Shown: piece by piece, positions 39,269 to 48,462 of the stretch
Numbering within the stretch: the first letter of the stretch is position 1
Layout of the letters: every line of letters starts with the position of its first letter
Source: Amycolatopsis sp. NBC_01488
Lineage (GTDB): Bacteria > Actinomycetota > Actinomycetes > Mycobacteriales > Pseudonocardiaceae
Length of the DNA stretch: 64,000 bases
Assembly (NCBI RefSeq): GCF_036227105.1
Contig: NZ_CP109434.1
Span: 4,745,001-4,809,000 of the forward strand
Direction of reading: 5' to 3'
Translations under genes and position numbers: made by a program
The notes under the pieces: model-generated
What the model was told of the DNA's origin: nothing
The model's database searches: none
Seen by the model: the letters and a program-made list of their open reading frames with translations, nothing else

Positions 39269-42200
39269 ATGAGCGGTGAGCGGATTTCGATCGTGGGTAT
39301 CGGTCTCCGGTACCCGGACGCAGGTTCCCCGGAGGAGCTTTGGGAGAACGTGCTGGCCGGCCGCCGGGCGTTCCGGACGCTGCCCGACGAGCGGATGAAC
39401 CGGGCGGACTACTATTCGCCCGATCCCAAGGCGCCGGACCGGTTCTACGCGCAGAAGGCGGCGGTGCTGCGCGACTACGAGTTCGACCGCGTCGCCCACA
39501 AGGTGGCCGGCAGCACGTTCCGGGCCACCGACACGACGCACTGGCTCGCCCTGGACGTCGCCCAGCAGGCGCTGGCCGACGCCGGGTTCCCCGAGGGCGA
39601 TGGCGCGCCGAAGACGGCGACCGGCGTCGTCATCGGCAACAGCCTGACCGGCGAGTTCTCCCGCGCCAACGTCCTGCGGCTGCGCTGGCCCTACGTCCGG
39701 CGCACGGTCGCCGCGGCGCTGGCCCAGCGCGGCTGGGGCGACGAGGAGACGGCGGACTTCCTGCGCGAGCTGGAGGGCCAGTACAAGGAGCCGTTCCCGG
39801 AGATCAACGAGGACACCCTCGCCGGCGGCCTGGCGAACACCATCGCCGGCCGGGTCTGCAACCACTTCGACTTCGCCGGTGGCGGCTACACCGTCGACGG
39901 TGCGTGCTCCTCTTCGCTGCTGTCCGTGGTGAGCGCGTCGAACGCGCTGGCGCAGGGCGACCTCGACGTCGCCGTCGCCGGCGGGGTGGACCTGTCCATC
40001 GACCCGTTCGAGGTGATCGGCTTCGCGAAGACCGGTGCGCTCGCCAAGCGCGAGATGAAGGTCTACGACGCCGATTCGAACGGCTTCTGGCCCGGTGAGG
40101 GCTCGGGCATGCTCGTGCTGATGCGCGAAAGCGACGCGATCGAGCAGGGCAAGCGGATCTACGCCTCCGTGACCGGCTGGGGCATCTCCTCCGACGGCAA
40201 GGGCGGGATCACGCGGCCGGAGGCGGCGGGGCACCAGCTCGCCCTGAAGCGCGCCTACACCCGCGCCGGCTACGGCGTCGAGACCGTGTCCTACTTCGAG
40301 GGCCACGGCACCGGCACCGCGCTCGGTGACGCCACCGAGATCGAAGCGCTCTCCACCGCCCGCCGCGAAGCGGACCCGCTGGCCAAGCCGGCCGCGTTGT
40401 CCACGATCAAGGGCAACATCGGGCACACCAAGGCCGCGGCCGGCGTCGCCGGGCTGATCAAGGCGACGCTCGCGGTGTACCACCAGGTGATCCCGCCGGC
40501 CACCGGGCACTTCGACCCGCACGAGTCGCTGGTCGGCGACTCCGCCCGGATGTACGTGCCGCGAGAGGCCGGCCTGTGGCCGCCCGAGCAGCCCGTGCGC
40601 GCCGGGGTGTCCGCCATGGGCTTCGGCGGCATCAACTCGCACATCACGGTGGCTGAGGCACCGGACGCGGCCCGGCGCGGCGAGCTCGACGAACGCTCCC
40701 GCGCGCTGGTCGCCGGCCGCCAGGACGCCGAACTGCTGCTGTTCGACGCCGACGACGTCGCCGGGCTCCGCGGCCGGCTCGCCGCGCTGCTCGAGATCGT
40801 GCCGAAGCTGTCGTTCGCCGAGCTGACCGACCTGGCCGGCGCACTGGCCGCCGAGCTGTCGGGCAAGCCGGTGCGGGCCGCGGTCGTCGCGGCGAACCCC
40901 GAGCAGGCCGAGCGGAAGCTGACCCGGCTGCTCGAGCTGCTCGAGGGCAGCGACTCCGTGTTCGAGGGCGCGGACGGGATCTTCGCGAGCACGCGGCCCA
41001 CCGCGCCGAAGATCGGGTTCCTCTTCCCCGGCCAGGGTTCCGGGCGGGGCGGGGAGAGCGCGCTGCGCCGCAGGTTCGCCACCGCCCGCGACATCCACGA
41101 CGCGGCGGCGTTGCCGGTGGCCGGCGACCAGGTCGCCACCGAGGTGGCGCAGCCGAGGATCGTCACCGGATCGCTCGCCGGCCTGCGCGTCCTGCGCTCG
41201 TTCGGCATCGAAGCGAGCACCGCGACCGGGCACAGCCTCGGCGAGCTCACCGCACTGCACTGGGCGGGCGCGCTGGGCGAGCGGGACGTGCTGAAGCTCG
41301 CGAAGATCCGCGGCCGGGTGATGGCGACCGAGGTCGGTCCCGGCATCGGCGCGATGGCGGGCATCGCCGCGTCGCCCAGCCGGACCGAAGAGCTCGGCCT
41401 GGGTTCGGACGTCGTCATCGCCGGCTACAACTCGCCCCAGCAGACGGTGATCTCCGGACCGGCCGCCGCGGTCGACCGCGTGGTCGCCCAGGCGAAGGCC
41501 CAGGGAGTCGGCGCGGCCCGGATCAAGGTGTCGCACGCGTTCCACTCCCCGGTGGTCGAGCCCGCGGCGGTCGCGATGACCGAGCAGCTCGGCGGATTCA
41601 CCTTCGCGCGGCTCGAGCGGCCGGTGGTCTCCACGGTGACCGGCGACGTCCTGCACGCCTCGGAGAACCTGCCGGAGCTGCTGCGCGAGCAGATCGTGCT
41701 GCCGGTCCGGTTCCGCGAAGCGGCGGCGAAGGTCGCCGAGCGCAGTGACCTGGTGGTCGAGGTCGGCCCCGGCCGGGTGCTCACCGGGCTGTTCGAGGAG
41801 ATCGCACCGGGTACGCCGGTGCTCGCGCTCGACACGGACAACGGCTCGCTCGCCGGTGTGCTGCGGGTGCTCGGCGCGGCGTTCGCACTGGGTGCGCCGG
41901 TCGACCCGGAGCAGCTCTTCGCCGGCCGGGTGGTGCGCGCGCTGCCGGCCGACGGGGTCTTCAAGTTCCTGGCCAGCCCGTGCGAGGCGGCTCCGGCGAT
42001 CGACGCCGACCTCGCCGCCGAGCTCGCCGCCGCGCAGGCGACCGACGCCTCCGCGGCCGCGGAGGCCGGGACCGCCGACGCCGGCAGCACCACCCTCGAC
42101 CTGCTGCGCAAGCTCGCGGCCGAGCGCGTCGAGCTGCCGCTGGAGACGGTCACCGCCGACACGCACCCGCTCGACGACCTGCACCTGTCGTCGATCACGG

Positions 42201-45106
42201 TGGGGCAGCTGGTCAACGACGTCACCCGGGCGCTGGGCCGGCCCGCGCTCGAAGGCATGCCGAACTTCGCGACCGTCTGCCTCGGCGACCTCGCCGAGAT
42301 GATCGACGAGCTGGCGCAGACGGCCAAGCCCGCGGACACCGCGGGCAAGGGCGAAGCACCCGGCATCGGGCCGTGGGTCCGGCCGTTCGCGGTCGAGTAC
42401 CTGCCGGCGGCCCGGCCGGTCGCGGACCTCGCGGCGGGCGCCGGCACCGGGCAGTGGCAGGCCTTCGCCACGCCGCGGCACCCGCTCGCCGAGCCGCTGC
42501 GGGCCGCGCTCGCCCGCAGCGGCGCCGGGGACGGCGTCCTGCTGTGCCTGCCCGCCGACTGCGACGCGAGCCACGTCGGGCTGTTCCTCGACGCGGGCCG
42601 CGCGGTCATGGCCGCGCCCAACGGCACGCGGTTCGTCGTGGTGCACCACGGCTTCGGCGCTTCCGGCCTGGCGAAGACGCTGCGGCTGGAGGACCCGTCG
42701 GCCAAGACCACGATCGTCGACCTCGCGGACCCGGTCCCGGCCGAGCCCGAAGCGATCGACACGGCGGTGGCGGCCGTGGTCGCCGAAGTGGCGGCGACCA
42801 ACGACTTCATCGAAGCCCGGTACGACGCCCAGGGCGGCCGTTCGGTGCCGAAGCTGGTCAGCCTCCCGGCCGCGCCGTCCGGGCCGGTCCGCGAGAGTCT
42901 GGACCGCACCGACGTCCTGCTGGTCACCGGCGGCGGCAAGGGCATCACCGCGGAAAGCGCGCTGGCGATGGCGAAGGACTCCGGCGCGAAGCTCGCGCTC
43001 CTCGGGCGCAGCGACCCCGAGCAGGACACCGAGCTGGCGGAGAACCTCGACCGCATGGAGGCGGCGGGCATCCTCCACCGCTACGAGCGGGCCGACGTCA
43101 CCAACGCCGCGCAGGTCGCCGAAGCCGTCGCCCGGATGGAGGCCGCCCTCGGGCCGGTCACCGCGGTCCTGCACGGCGCGGGCCGCAACGAGCCGGCCGC
43201 GTTGTTCAGCCTGACCGAGGACACCTTCCGCAAGACCCTCGCGCCGAAGATCGGCGGCCTGAACGCCGTGCTGAACGCGGTCGACCAGGACCGCATCAAG
43301 CTGCTGATCACCTTCGGCAGCATCATCGGGCGCGCCGGCCTGCGCGGCGAGGCGCACTACTCGACGGCGAACGACTGGATGACCGAGGCGACGCTGCGCT
43401 TCGGCCGCGAACACCCGCAGGCCCGCGTGTTCGCGCTGGAGTGGTCGGTCTGGTCCGGCACCGGCATGGGCGAGAAGCTCGGCGTCGTGAGCGCCCTGAT
43501 GCGCGACGGCATCACGCCGATCCCGCTCGACGACGGCATCGCGATCCTGCGCCGGCTGCTCTCCGACCCGGGCACCCCGCCGGTGCTGGTGGTCTGCGGC
43601 CGGATGAACGGCCTGCCCACGCTGCCGATCCAGCGGCGCGAGCTGCCGCTGACCCGGTTCATCGACCGGACGGTCGTGCACTACCCCGGGGTCGAGCTGA
43701 TCACCGAGGCGGAGCTGTCCGCGGGCAGCGACCCGTACCTGGCCGACCACCTGCTCGACGGCCAGCTGCTCTTCCCGGCCGTGCTGGGCATGGAGGCGAT
43801 GACCCAGGTCGCGTCCGCCACGCTCGGGCGCGGCGGCACCCCGGTGCTCGAAGGCGTCGAGTTCCTGCGGCCGATCATCGTCTCGCCGGGCAAGTCGACC
43901 ACCATCCGGCTGGCCGCGCTGGCCCGGGACGCCGACACCGTCGACGTCGTGGTCCGCAGCGAGGAGACCGGCTTCAGCGCCGACCACTTCCGGGCCCGGC
44001 TGAACTACGTCCGGCCGGAGGTGCTCGGCGAGGCCGCGCCGCGGGACGTCGCGCTGCCGGCGGTGCCGGTGGACCCGATCCGCGAGCTCTACGGCTCGGT
44101 CCTGTTCCAGGGCAAGCGGTTCCAGCGCGTCGTCGGTTACCGGCGGGCCAGTGCCCGGCACGCCGTCGCGGAGATCTCGACCACCGCGAACGTGTCGTGG
44201 TTCGCGCCCTTCCTGCCGCAGGAACGGCTCCTGGCCGACCCGGGCACCCGGGACGCGATGATGCACGCGATCCAGTGCTGCGTGCCGAACGCGACCCTGC
44301 TGCCGCAGAGCATCGAGAAGCTCTACCTGGCCGCGCCGGGCGAGCAGCACGACGAGTACGTCCTGCTCGACGCCCGCGAGCGGTCCCAGGACGGCGACAG
44401 CTTCGTCTACGACCTCGACGTCCGGAACCCGGACGGCAAGCTCGTCGAACGCTGGGAAGGCCTGATGCTGCGGGCGGTCCGCAAGAACGAGGGCGCGGGC
44501 CCGTGGGTCCCGTCGATGCTCGGCTCCTACCTCGAGCGGGCGTGCGAGCGGCTGCTCGGCGGCACGCGGGCCGTCGTCCTCGAGCCGGACCCGGCGGACC
44601 GGCCGTGCGAAGGGATCGCCGAACGGCGGGCCCAGACCGCGCTGGCCGCGGGCCGCACCCTCGACCGGCCGGTCGAGATCCGGTACCGCCCGGACGGCAA
44701 GCCGGAGCTCGACGGGGTCGAGGTCACCGCGTCGCACACGGCGCAGCTGACCCTGGCCATCACCGGCACCGGGCTGGTCACGTGCGACATCGAGACCGCG
44801 ATCGAGCGGACCGACGAGGACTGGGCCGGGCTGCTCGGCGAAGAGCTCGTCGCCGTCGGCCGGTTGCTGGCCGCGGACACCGGCGAGCCGGTCGCGGTGG
44901 CCAACACGCGGGTCTGGAGCGCGCTGGAGTGCGTGCGCAAGACCGGCGAGATGACCCAGGCGATCACCGTGCGCCGGGTCGAGGCCGACGGGTGGGCCCT
45001 GCTCGCCAGCGGCGGAGCCCTGATCGCCACCTGGTCGACCACCATCGACGACCGCCCGGACCCGGTGGTCTTCGCTGTCCTCCACGCAGAGGGGAACCGA
45101 GCATGA
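39269..45106 (+). CDS. pksE: iterative enediyne polyketide synthase PKSE
   Basis: A 1945-residue type I PKS of the enediyne class. It iteratively builds a linear polyene from malonyl-CoA that becomes the enediyne core. The order is KS (catalytic Cys213 in VDGACSSS, His in EGHGTGT and KGNIGHTKAAAG), AT (Ser656 in GHSLGEL), ACP (phosphopantetheine Ser974 or Ser975 in LHLSSITVGQ), KR (VTGGGKGITAESA near residue 1216), DH (His1494 in DHLLDGQLLFP), and a C-terminal phosphopantetheinyl transferase (CDIETAIERTDEDW, about 1720-1945). No ER is present, as expected. The ATG at 39269 was chosen for the KS N-terminus MSGERISIVG. The stop overlaps the thioesterase start (ATGA). Confidence 0.97.
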   Translation: MSGERISIVGIGLRYPDAGSPEELWENVLAGRRAFRTLPDERMNRADYYSPDPKAPDRFYAQKAAVLRDYEFDRVAHKVAGSTFRATDTTHWLALDVAQQALADAGFPEGDGAPKTATGVVIGNSLTGEFSRANVLRLRWPYVRRTVAAALAQRGWGDEETADFLRELEGQYKEPFPEINEDTLAGGLANTIAGRVCNHFDFAGGGYTVDGACSSSLLSVVSASNALAQGDLDVAVAGGVDLSIDPFEVIGFAKTGALAKREMKVYDADSNGFWPGEGSGMLVLMRESDAIEQGKRIYASVTGWGISSDGKGGITRPEAAGHQLALKRAYTRAGYGVETVSYFEGHGTGTALGDATEIEALSTARREADPLAKPAALSTIKGNIGHTKAAAGVAGLIKATLAVYHQVIPPATGHFDPHESLVGDSARMYVPREAGLWPPEQPVRAGVSAMGFGGINSHITVAEAPDAARRGELDERSRALVAGRQDAELLLFDADDVAGLRGRLAALLEIVPKLSFAELTDLAGALAAELSGKPVRAAVVAANPEQAERKLTRLLELLEGSDSVFEGADGIFASTRPTAPKIGFLFPGQGSGRGGESALRRRFATARDIHDAAALPVAGDQVATEVAQPRIVTGSLAGLRVLRSFGIEASTATGHSLGELTALHWAGALGERDVLKLAKIRGRVMATEVGPGIGAMAGIAASPSRTEELGLGSDVVIAGYNSPQQTVISGPAAAVDRVVAQAKAQGVGAARIKVSHAFHSPVVEPAAVAMTEQLGGFTFARLERPVVSTVTGDVLHASENLPELLREQIVLPVRFREAAAKVAERSDLVVEVGPGRVLTGLFEEIAPGTPVLALDTDNGSLAGVLRVLGAAFALGAPVDPEQLFAGRVVRALPADGVFKFLASPCEAAPAIDADLAAELAAAQATDASAAAEAGTADAGSTTLDLLRKLAAERVELPLETVTADTHPLDDLHLSSITVGQLVNDVTRALGRPALEGMPNFATVCLGDLAEMIDELAQTAKPADTAGKGEAPGIGPWVRPFAVEYLPAARPVADLAAGAGTGQWQAFATPRHPLAEPLRAALARSGAGDGVLLCLPADCDASHVGLFLDAGRAVMAAPNGTRFVVVHHGFGASGLAKTLRLEDPSAKTTIVDLADPVPAEPEAIDTAVAAVVAEVAATNDFIEARYDAQGGRSVPKLVSLPAAPSGPVRESLDRTDVLLVTGGGKGITAESALAMAKDSGAKLALLGRSDPEQDTELAENLDRMEAAGILHRYERADVTNAAQVAEAVARMEAALGPVTAVLHGAGRNEPAALFSLTEDTFRKTLAPKIGGLNAVLNAVDQDRIKLLITFGSIIGRAGLRGEAHYSTANDWMTEATLRFGREHPQARVFALEWSVWSGTGMGEKLGVVSALMRDGITPIPLDDGIAILRRLLSDPGTPPVLVVCGRMNGLPTLPIQRRELPLTRFIDRTVVHYPGVELITEAELSAGSDPYLADHLLDGQLLFPAVLGMEAMTQVASATLGRGGTPVLEGVEFLRPIIVSPGKSTTIRLAALARDADTVDVVVRSEETGFSADHFRARLNYVRPEVLGEAAPRDVALPAVPVDPIRELYGSVLFQGKRFQRVVGYRRASARHAVAEISTTANVSWFAPFLPQERLLADPGTRDAMMHAIQCCVPNATLLPQSIEKLYLAAPGEQHDEYVLLDARERSQDGDSFVYDLDVRNPDGKLVERWEGLMLRAVRKNEGAGPWVPSMLGSYLERACERLLGGTRAVVLEPDPADRPCEGIAERRAQTALAAGRTLDRPVEIRYRPDGKPELDGVEVTASHTAQLTLAITGTGLVTCDIETAIERTDEDWAGLLGEELVAVGRLLAADTGEPVAVANTRVWSALECVRKTGEMTQAITVRRVEADGWALLASGGALIATWSTTIDDRPDPVVFAVLHAEGNRA

Positions 45107-45555
45107 CCGGCTACTACGAGCTCCGCCACACGGTCGGCTTCGAAGAGACCAACATGGTGGGCAACGTCTACTACGTCAACTACGTCCGGTGGCAGGGGCG
45201 CTGCCGCGAGATGTTCCTCGTCGAGCGGGCCCCGGCCGTGCTGGAGGACATCCGCGGCGACCTGAAGCTCTACACGCTCAAGGTGGAGTGCGAGTTCTTC
45301 GCCGAGATCACCGGGTTCGACGAGCTGTCCATCCGGATGCGCCTGGAGGAACTGACCCAGACGCAGCTGCAGTTCACCTTCGACTACGTCCACCTGCACC
45401 CGGACGGCGAGCGGCTGGTCGCCCGCGGCCGGCAGCGGATCGCGTGCATGCGCGGGCCGAACTCGGCCACGGTGCCGGTGCGGGTGCCGGAGGCGCTGCT
45501 GGAGGCGCTGGCCCCGTACGCGACGGCGTCGGCGCTCAACGGCAAGGGAGCGTGA
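45103..45555 (+). CDS. enediyne thioesterase (E10, hotdog fold)
   Basis: A 150-residue hotdog-fold thioesterase that releases the polyene from PKSE. YELRHTVGFEETNMVGNVYYVNYVRWQGRCRE is the E10 signature region, with an acidic residue and an Asn-Val-Tyr tract like those of 4-hydroxybenzoyl-CoA thioesterases. Its start overlaps the pksE stop by four bases, the normal coupling in all enediyne clusters, where PKSE and TE together give the heptaene. Confidence 0.95.
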   Translation: MTGYYELRHTVGFEETNMVGNVYYVNYVRWQGRCREMFLVERAPAVLEDIRGDLKLYTLKVECEFFAEITGFDELSIRMRLEELTQTQLQFTFDYVHLHPDGERLVARGRQRIACMRGPNSATVPVRVPEALLEALAPYATASALNGKGA

Positions 45556-45558
45556 ACA

Positions 45559-46134
45559 GTGGGCTCTCCAGGGGCGAACTCCGTCGAACGGCGGCCGTTG
45601 CAGCGGTTGCCGAAGTCGAAGGCCCACCGCGGGCTTTCGCCGGAGCCGGCGCTGCGCCAGGTGATGGCGCAGTTCGCGACGGGCGTCACGGTGCTCACGG
45701 CCGGGGGTGAAGACGCGCACGGGATGACGGCGAACGCGTTCTCGTCGGTTTCGCTGGACCCGCCGCTCGTGCTGTGCTGCGTGGCCAAGGCGGCCCGCAT
45801 GCACAGCTCGATCGTCACCGCGGGCTCGTTCGCGGTGAACGTCCTGGCGGCCGACCAGCAGCGCCTGTCGGAGTACTTCGCCGACTGGCGGCGCCCGGAC
45901 GGGATGGCCCAGTTCGACGCGGTGGGCAGCACGCCGGGCGCGCGCACCGGCGCCCCGCTGCTCACCGGTGCACTGGCGTGGCTCGAATGCGAGCTCGCCC
46001 AGGTGCTCGACGGCGGCGACCATTCGATCTTCCTCGGCCGGGTCGTCGCGACCGGCCGGGGGAGCGGGACCGACGCCCTCGTCTTCTACGGCGGCGGCTA
46101 CCACCACGTGGACGGCCGGGCCCGAGCGGCGTGA
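45559..46134 (+). CDS. flavin reductase (E6-like)
   Basis: A 191-residue flavin reductase-like FMN-binding protein. MAQFATGVTVLTAGGEDAHGMTANAFSSVSLDPPLVLCC contains the conserved GMTANAFSSVSLDPP motif that binds flavin. It supplies reduced flavin to a two-component monooxygenase; E6 of C-1027 is such an enzyme. The first 30 residues are an unrelated N-terminal extension. It starts at GTG 3 bases after the thioesterase stop. The partner oxygenase may be the one truncated at the right edge. Confidence 0.85.
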   Translation: MGSPGANSVERRPLQRLPKSKAHRGLSPEPALRQVMAQFATGVTVLTAGGEDAHGMTANAFSSVSLDPPLVLCCVAKAARMHSSIVTAGSFAVNVLAADQQRLSEYFADWRRPDGMAQFDAVGSTPGARTGAPLLTGALAWLECELAQVLDGGDHSIFLGRVVATGRGSGTDALVFYGGGYHHVDGRARAA

Positions 46135-46189
46135 CACCGGCGACGGGCCCGGCCGACCCCGGGGCCGCATCGACAGGAGGAGGCTGACC

Positions 46190-46363
46190 ATGACCGCCAG
46201 CGACGCAGGACGCCCGGACGCCGGCGCCCCCGCGACCCCGGAGCCCGCCCCGATCGACCAGCTCGTCCGCCCCATGCCCCGGCTGGGCCGCGGCCTGGTC
46301 TGGTCGGACGTCGTCGCCGAGATGCAGCGCGACCTGGAGGAGCGGACGAGGGATGCCGCGTGA
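46190..46363 (+). CDS. 57-residue protein between the flavin reductase and carboxylase genes
   Basis: A short gene with a strong ribosome site (CAGGAGGAGG, 7 bases before the ATG). MTASDAGRPDAGAPATPEPA is a disordered start, and the end, RGLVWSDVVAEMQRDLEERT, can form one amphipathic helix. Its stop overlaps the GTG of the carboxylase gene by four bases. It is probably a small subunit of that carboxylase. I do not recognise the family. It lies in an operon and is well supported as a gene. Confidence 0.7.
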   Translation: MTASDAGRPDAGAPATPEPAPIDQLVRPMPRLGRGLVWSDVVAEMQRDLEERTRDAA

Positions 46364-48075
46364 GCGGTTCCTTCGACGGCGGCGCCCGGCGCGCGGACGA
46401 CACGGACGTGGTGCCGGTGCCGCCGGAGGTGCGCGCCGGGCGCCGCCGGCTCGCCCGGCCCGGTGACGGCGGCGACGCGCAGGTGATCGCGCTCGCCGGC
46501 GCCGCCGGCCGGGCCCCCGAACCCGCGCCCGGCATGCCGTTGCTGCGCCAGCGGCACCAGGAGCTGCGCGAGCACATCGTCGACGGCAAGCTCGACGCGG
46601 TGCGGCGCCAGCACTCGCTCGGCAAGCTCACCGCACGGGAACGGCTCGCGCTGCTGCTCGACGAAGACTCGTTCGTCGAGCTCGAGCCGTACCGGCGGCA
46701 CCAGGCGACCGGCCACGGCCTGACCGCGAACCGGCCGCACACCGACGGCGTCGTCACCGGCTCCGGGACCGTCGACGGCCGCCGGGTGTTCGTCTACGCC
46801 CAGGACTTCACGCTCTTCGGCGGGTCGCTGGGGGCGGCGCACGCGGCGAAGATCCACCGGGTGCTGGACCTCGCGGTCGCCACCGGCGCGCCGGTGATCG
46901 GGCTCAACGACAGCGGCGGCGCGCGGATCCAGGAAGGCGTGCTCGCGCTCAACGGCTACGGCGGGATCTTCCGCCGCCAGGTCGACGCGTCCGGGGTGGT
47001 CCCGCAGATCAGCGTGATCCTCGGGCCGTGCGCCGGCGGCGCCGCGTACTCCCCGGCGTTGGCCGACTTCACGTTCATGGTGCGCGACACCGCGCGGATG
47101 TACCTGACCGGCCCCGACGTCGTCGAGGCGGTCACCGGCCGGCGGGTCAGCCACGAGGAGCTCGGCGGCGCCGACGTGCACGGCACGCATTCGGGGGTCG
47201 CCGCGGTGGTGCACGACGACGAGGAGGACTGCCTCGCCGACGTCCGCTACCTGGTTTCCCTGCTGCCGTCGAACTACCTCGAGCCACCGCCCGCGACGGC
47301 CCCGACCGGCGCGACCGAGGACTACCGGCCGCGGCTGGCGGACATCGTCCCGGCGGCCCCGAACCAGCCGTACGACATGCGCGAGGTGTTCGCCGAGATC
47401 GCCGACGACGGCGAGTTCTTCGAGGTCCACGCCGGCTGGGCGCGCAACGTGCTGTGCGCGCTCGCGCGCGTCGACGGCCGGGTCGCCGGGTTCGTCGGCA
47501 ACCAGCCGATGGTGTCCGCGGGCGTGCTCGACGGGCCGGCCTCGCAGAAGGCCGCGCGGTTCGTCCGGTTCTGCGACGCCTTCGGCATCCCCCTGGTCAG
47601 CCTGGTCGACGTCCCCGGCTTCCTGCCCGGCGTGGAGCAGGAGCGGAGCGGGATCATCCGCCAGGGCGCGCAGCTGCTGCACGCCTACTGCGAGGCGACC
47701 GTGCCGCGGATCCAGGTGATCCTGCGCAAGGCCTACGGAGGCGCGTACATCGTGATGGACTCGCGGTCCATCGGGTGCGACCTGTCCCTGGCCTGGCCGA
47801 CGAACGAGATCGCCGTGATGGGCGCCGAGGGCGCGGTGAACGTGCTGCACCGCCGGGATCTCGCGGCCGCGGCGGACCCGGCGGCGTTGCGCGCCCGGCT
47901 CGTCGCGGAGTACACCGAGGAGTACCTCGACCCGCACTACGCGGCCGAGCGCGGCCTGGTGGACGACATCATCGACCCGGCGGCGACGCGCGCGGCGATC
48001 GCCCGCGGCCTGGCCATGCTGCAGGACAAGCGCAAGCCCGGGCCGGCCCGCAAGCACACCAACCCGCCGGTCTGA
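46360..48075 (+). CDS. acyl-CoA carboxylase carboxyltransferase (beta) subunit
   Basis: A 571-residue PccB/AccD-type protein. The N-terminal 60 residues are an extra, flexible stretch. The crotonase-like fold follows, with RVFVYAQDFTLFGGSLG, GLNDSGGARIQEG and GPCAGGAAYSPALAD in the N-half. LVDVPGFLPGVEQERSGI and KAYGGAYIVMDS, which bind the acyl-CoA and biotin, lie in the C-half. It transfers carboxylate to acetyl- or propionyl-CoA. With the epsilon subunit it would provide malonyl-CoA to PKSE. The alpha (biotin) subunit is not in this window and is presumably encoded elsewhere. Confidence 0.92.
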   Translation: MSGSFDGGARRADDTDVVPVPPEVRAGRRRLARPGDGGDAQVIALAGAAGRAPEPAPGMPLLRQRHQELREHIVDGKLDAVRRQHSLGKLTARERLALLLDEDSFVELEPYRRHQATGHGLTANRPHTDGVVTGSGTVDGRRVFVYAQDFTLFGGSLGAAHAAKIHRVLDLAVATGAPVIGLNDSGGARIQEGVLALNGYGGIFRRQVDASGVVPQISVILGPCAGGAAYSPALADFTFMVRDTARMYLTGPDVVEAVTGRRVSHEELGGADVHGTHSGVAAVVHDDEEDCLADVRYLVSLLPSNYLEPPPATAPTGATEDYRPRLADIVPAAPNQPYDMREVFAEIADDGEFFEVHAGWARNVLCALARVDGRVAGFVGNQPMVSAGVLDGPASQKAARFVRFCDAFGIPLVSLVDVPGFLPGVEQERSGIIRQGAQLLHAYCEATVPRIQVILRKAYGGAYIVMDSRSIGCDLSLAWPTNEIAVMGAEGAVNVLHRRDLAAAADPAALRARLVAEYTEEYLDPHYAAERGLVDDIIDPAATRAAIARGLAMLQDKRKPGPARKHTNPPV

Positions 48076-48088
48076 CGGGGGCACGGGG

Positions 48089-48280
48089 ATGTCTGCGGTG
48101 GAGGAACTGGTCCTGGTGGTCCGCGGCCGCCCGGACGACGCCGAACTGGCGGCGCTGGTGGCGGTACTGCTGCGGTGCGCCTCTTCGCCGGGCCCGGGGG
48201 GCCCGTCGCGTTCGGCGTGGGCGGGCGAGCCGTGGCGGCCGGCGGCCGGCGGGTGGCGGCGCTCCGGCTTGCCGAGGTGA
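48089..48280 (+). CDS. acyl-CoA carboxylase epsilon subunit
   Basis: A 63-residue protein. VEELVLVVRGRPDDAELAAL at the N-terminus and GWRRSGLPR at the C-terminus are typical of AccE subunits, which join alpha and beta subunits in actinomycete complexes. It starts 13 bases after the beta gene and is the last gene of the rightward operon. The terminator at 48298 follows. Confidence 0.85.
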   Translation: MSAVEELVLVVRGRPDDAELAALVAVLLRCASSPGPGGPSRSAWAGEPWRPAAGGWRRSGLPR

Positions 48281-48297
48281 GTTCACGGTTCGTCCGA

Positions 48298-48337
48298 AAG
48301 CCTCGTCCCGGTGGCGTACCCCCGGGACGGGGCTTTT
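48298..48337 (+). terminator. terminator of the main enediyne operon
   Basis: AAGCCTCGTCCCGG (48298-48311) pairs with CCGGGACGGGGCTT (one G-U wobble), and TTTTC follows. It ends the operon that begins with AraC copy 2. Confidence 0.85.
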
Positions 48338-48355
48338 CGTTGTCCGGAAAGGGAA

Positions 48356-48409
48356 AAGCCCCGCCTCCGCGTGCACCCTCGACGGGGTGGGAACGCGGAG
48401 GCGGGGCTT
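48356..48409 (-). terminator. terminator of the leftward CMD-P450-SgcJ operon
   Basis: AAGCCCCGCCTCCGCGT (48356-48372) pairs perfectly, 17 bp, with ACGCGGAGGCGGGGCTT (48393-48409), with an inner CACCC/GGGTG stem. Read leftward it is followed by TTCCC. It lies 54 bases after the stop of the gene at 48463. Confidence 0.85.
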
Positions 48410-48462
48410 CCGGGGTGAGCGCCGGTCCGCGGCTCTTCGCCGAACCCGGCCCGGCGCCCCGT

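Noticed and set aside
39233..45085. Nearly 2000-codon frame antisense to pksE
   Set aside because: Same GC-shadow pattern; no domain, no ribosome site, and pksE itself is unmistakable.
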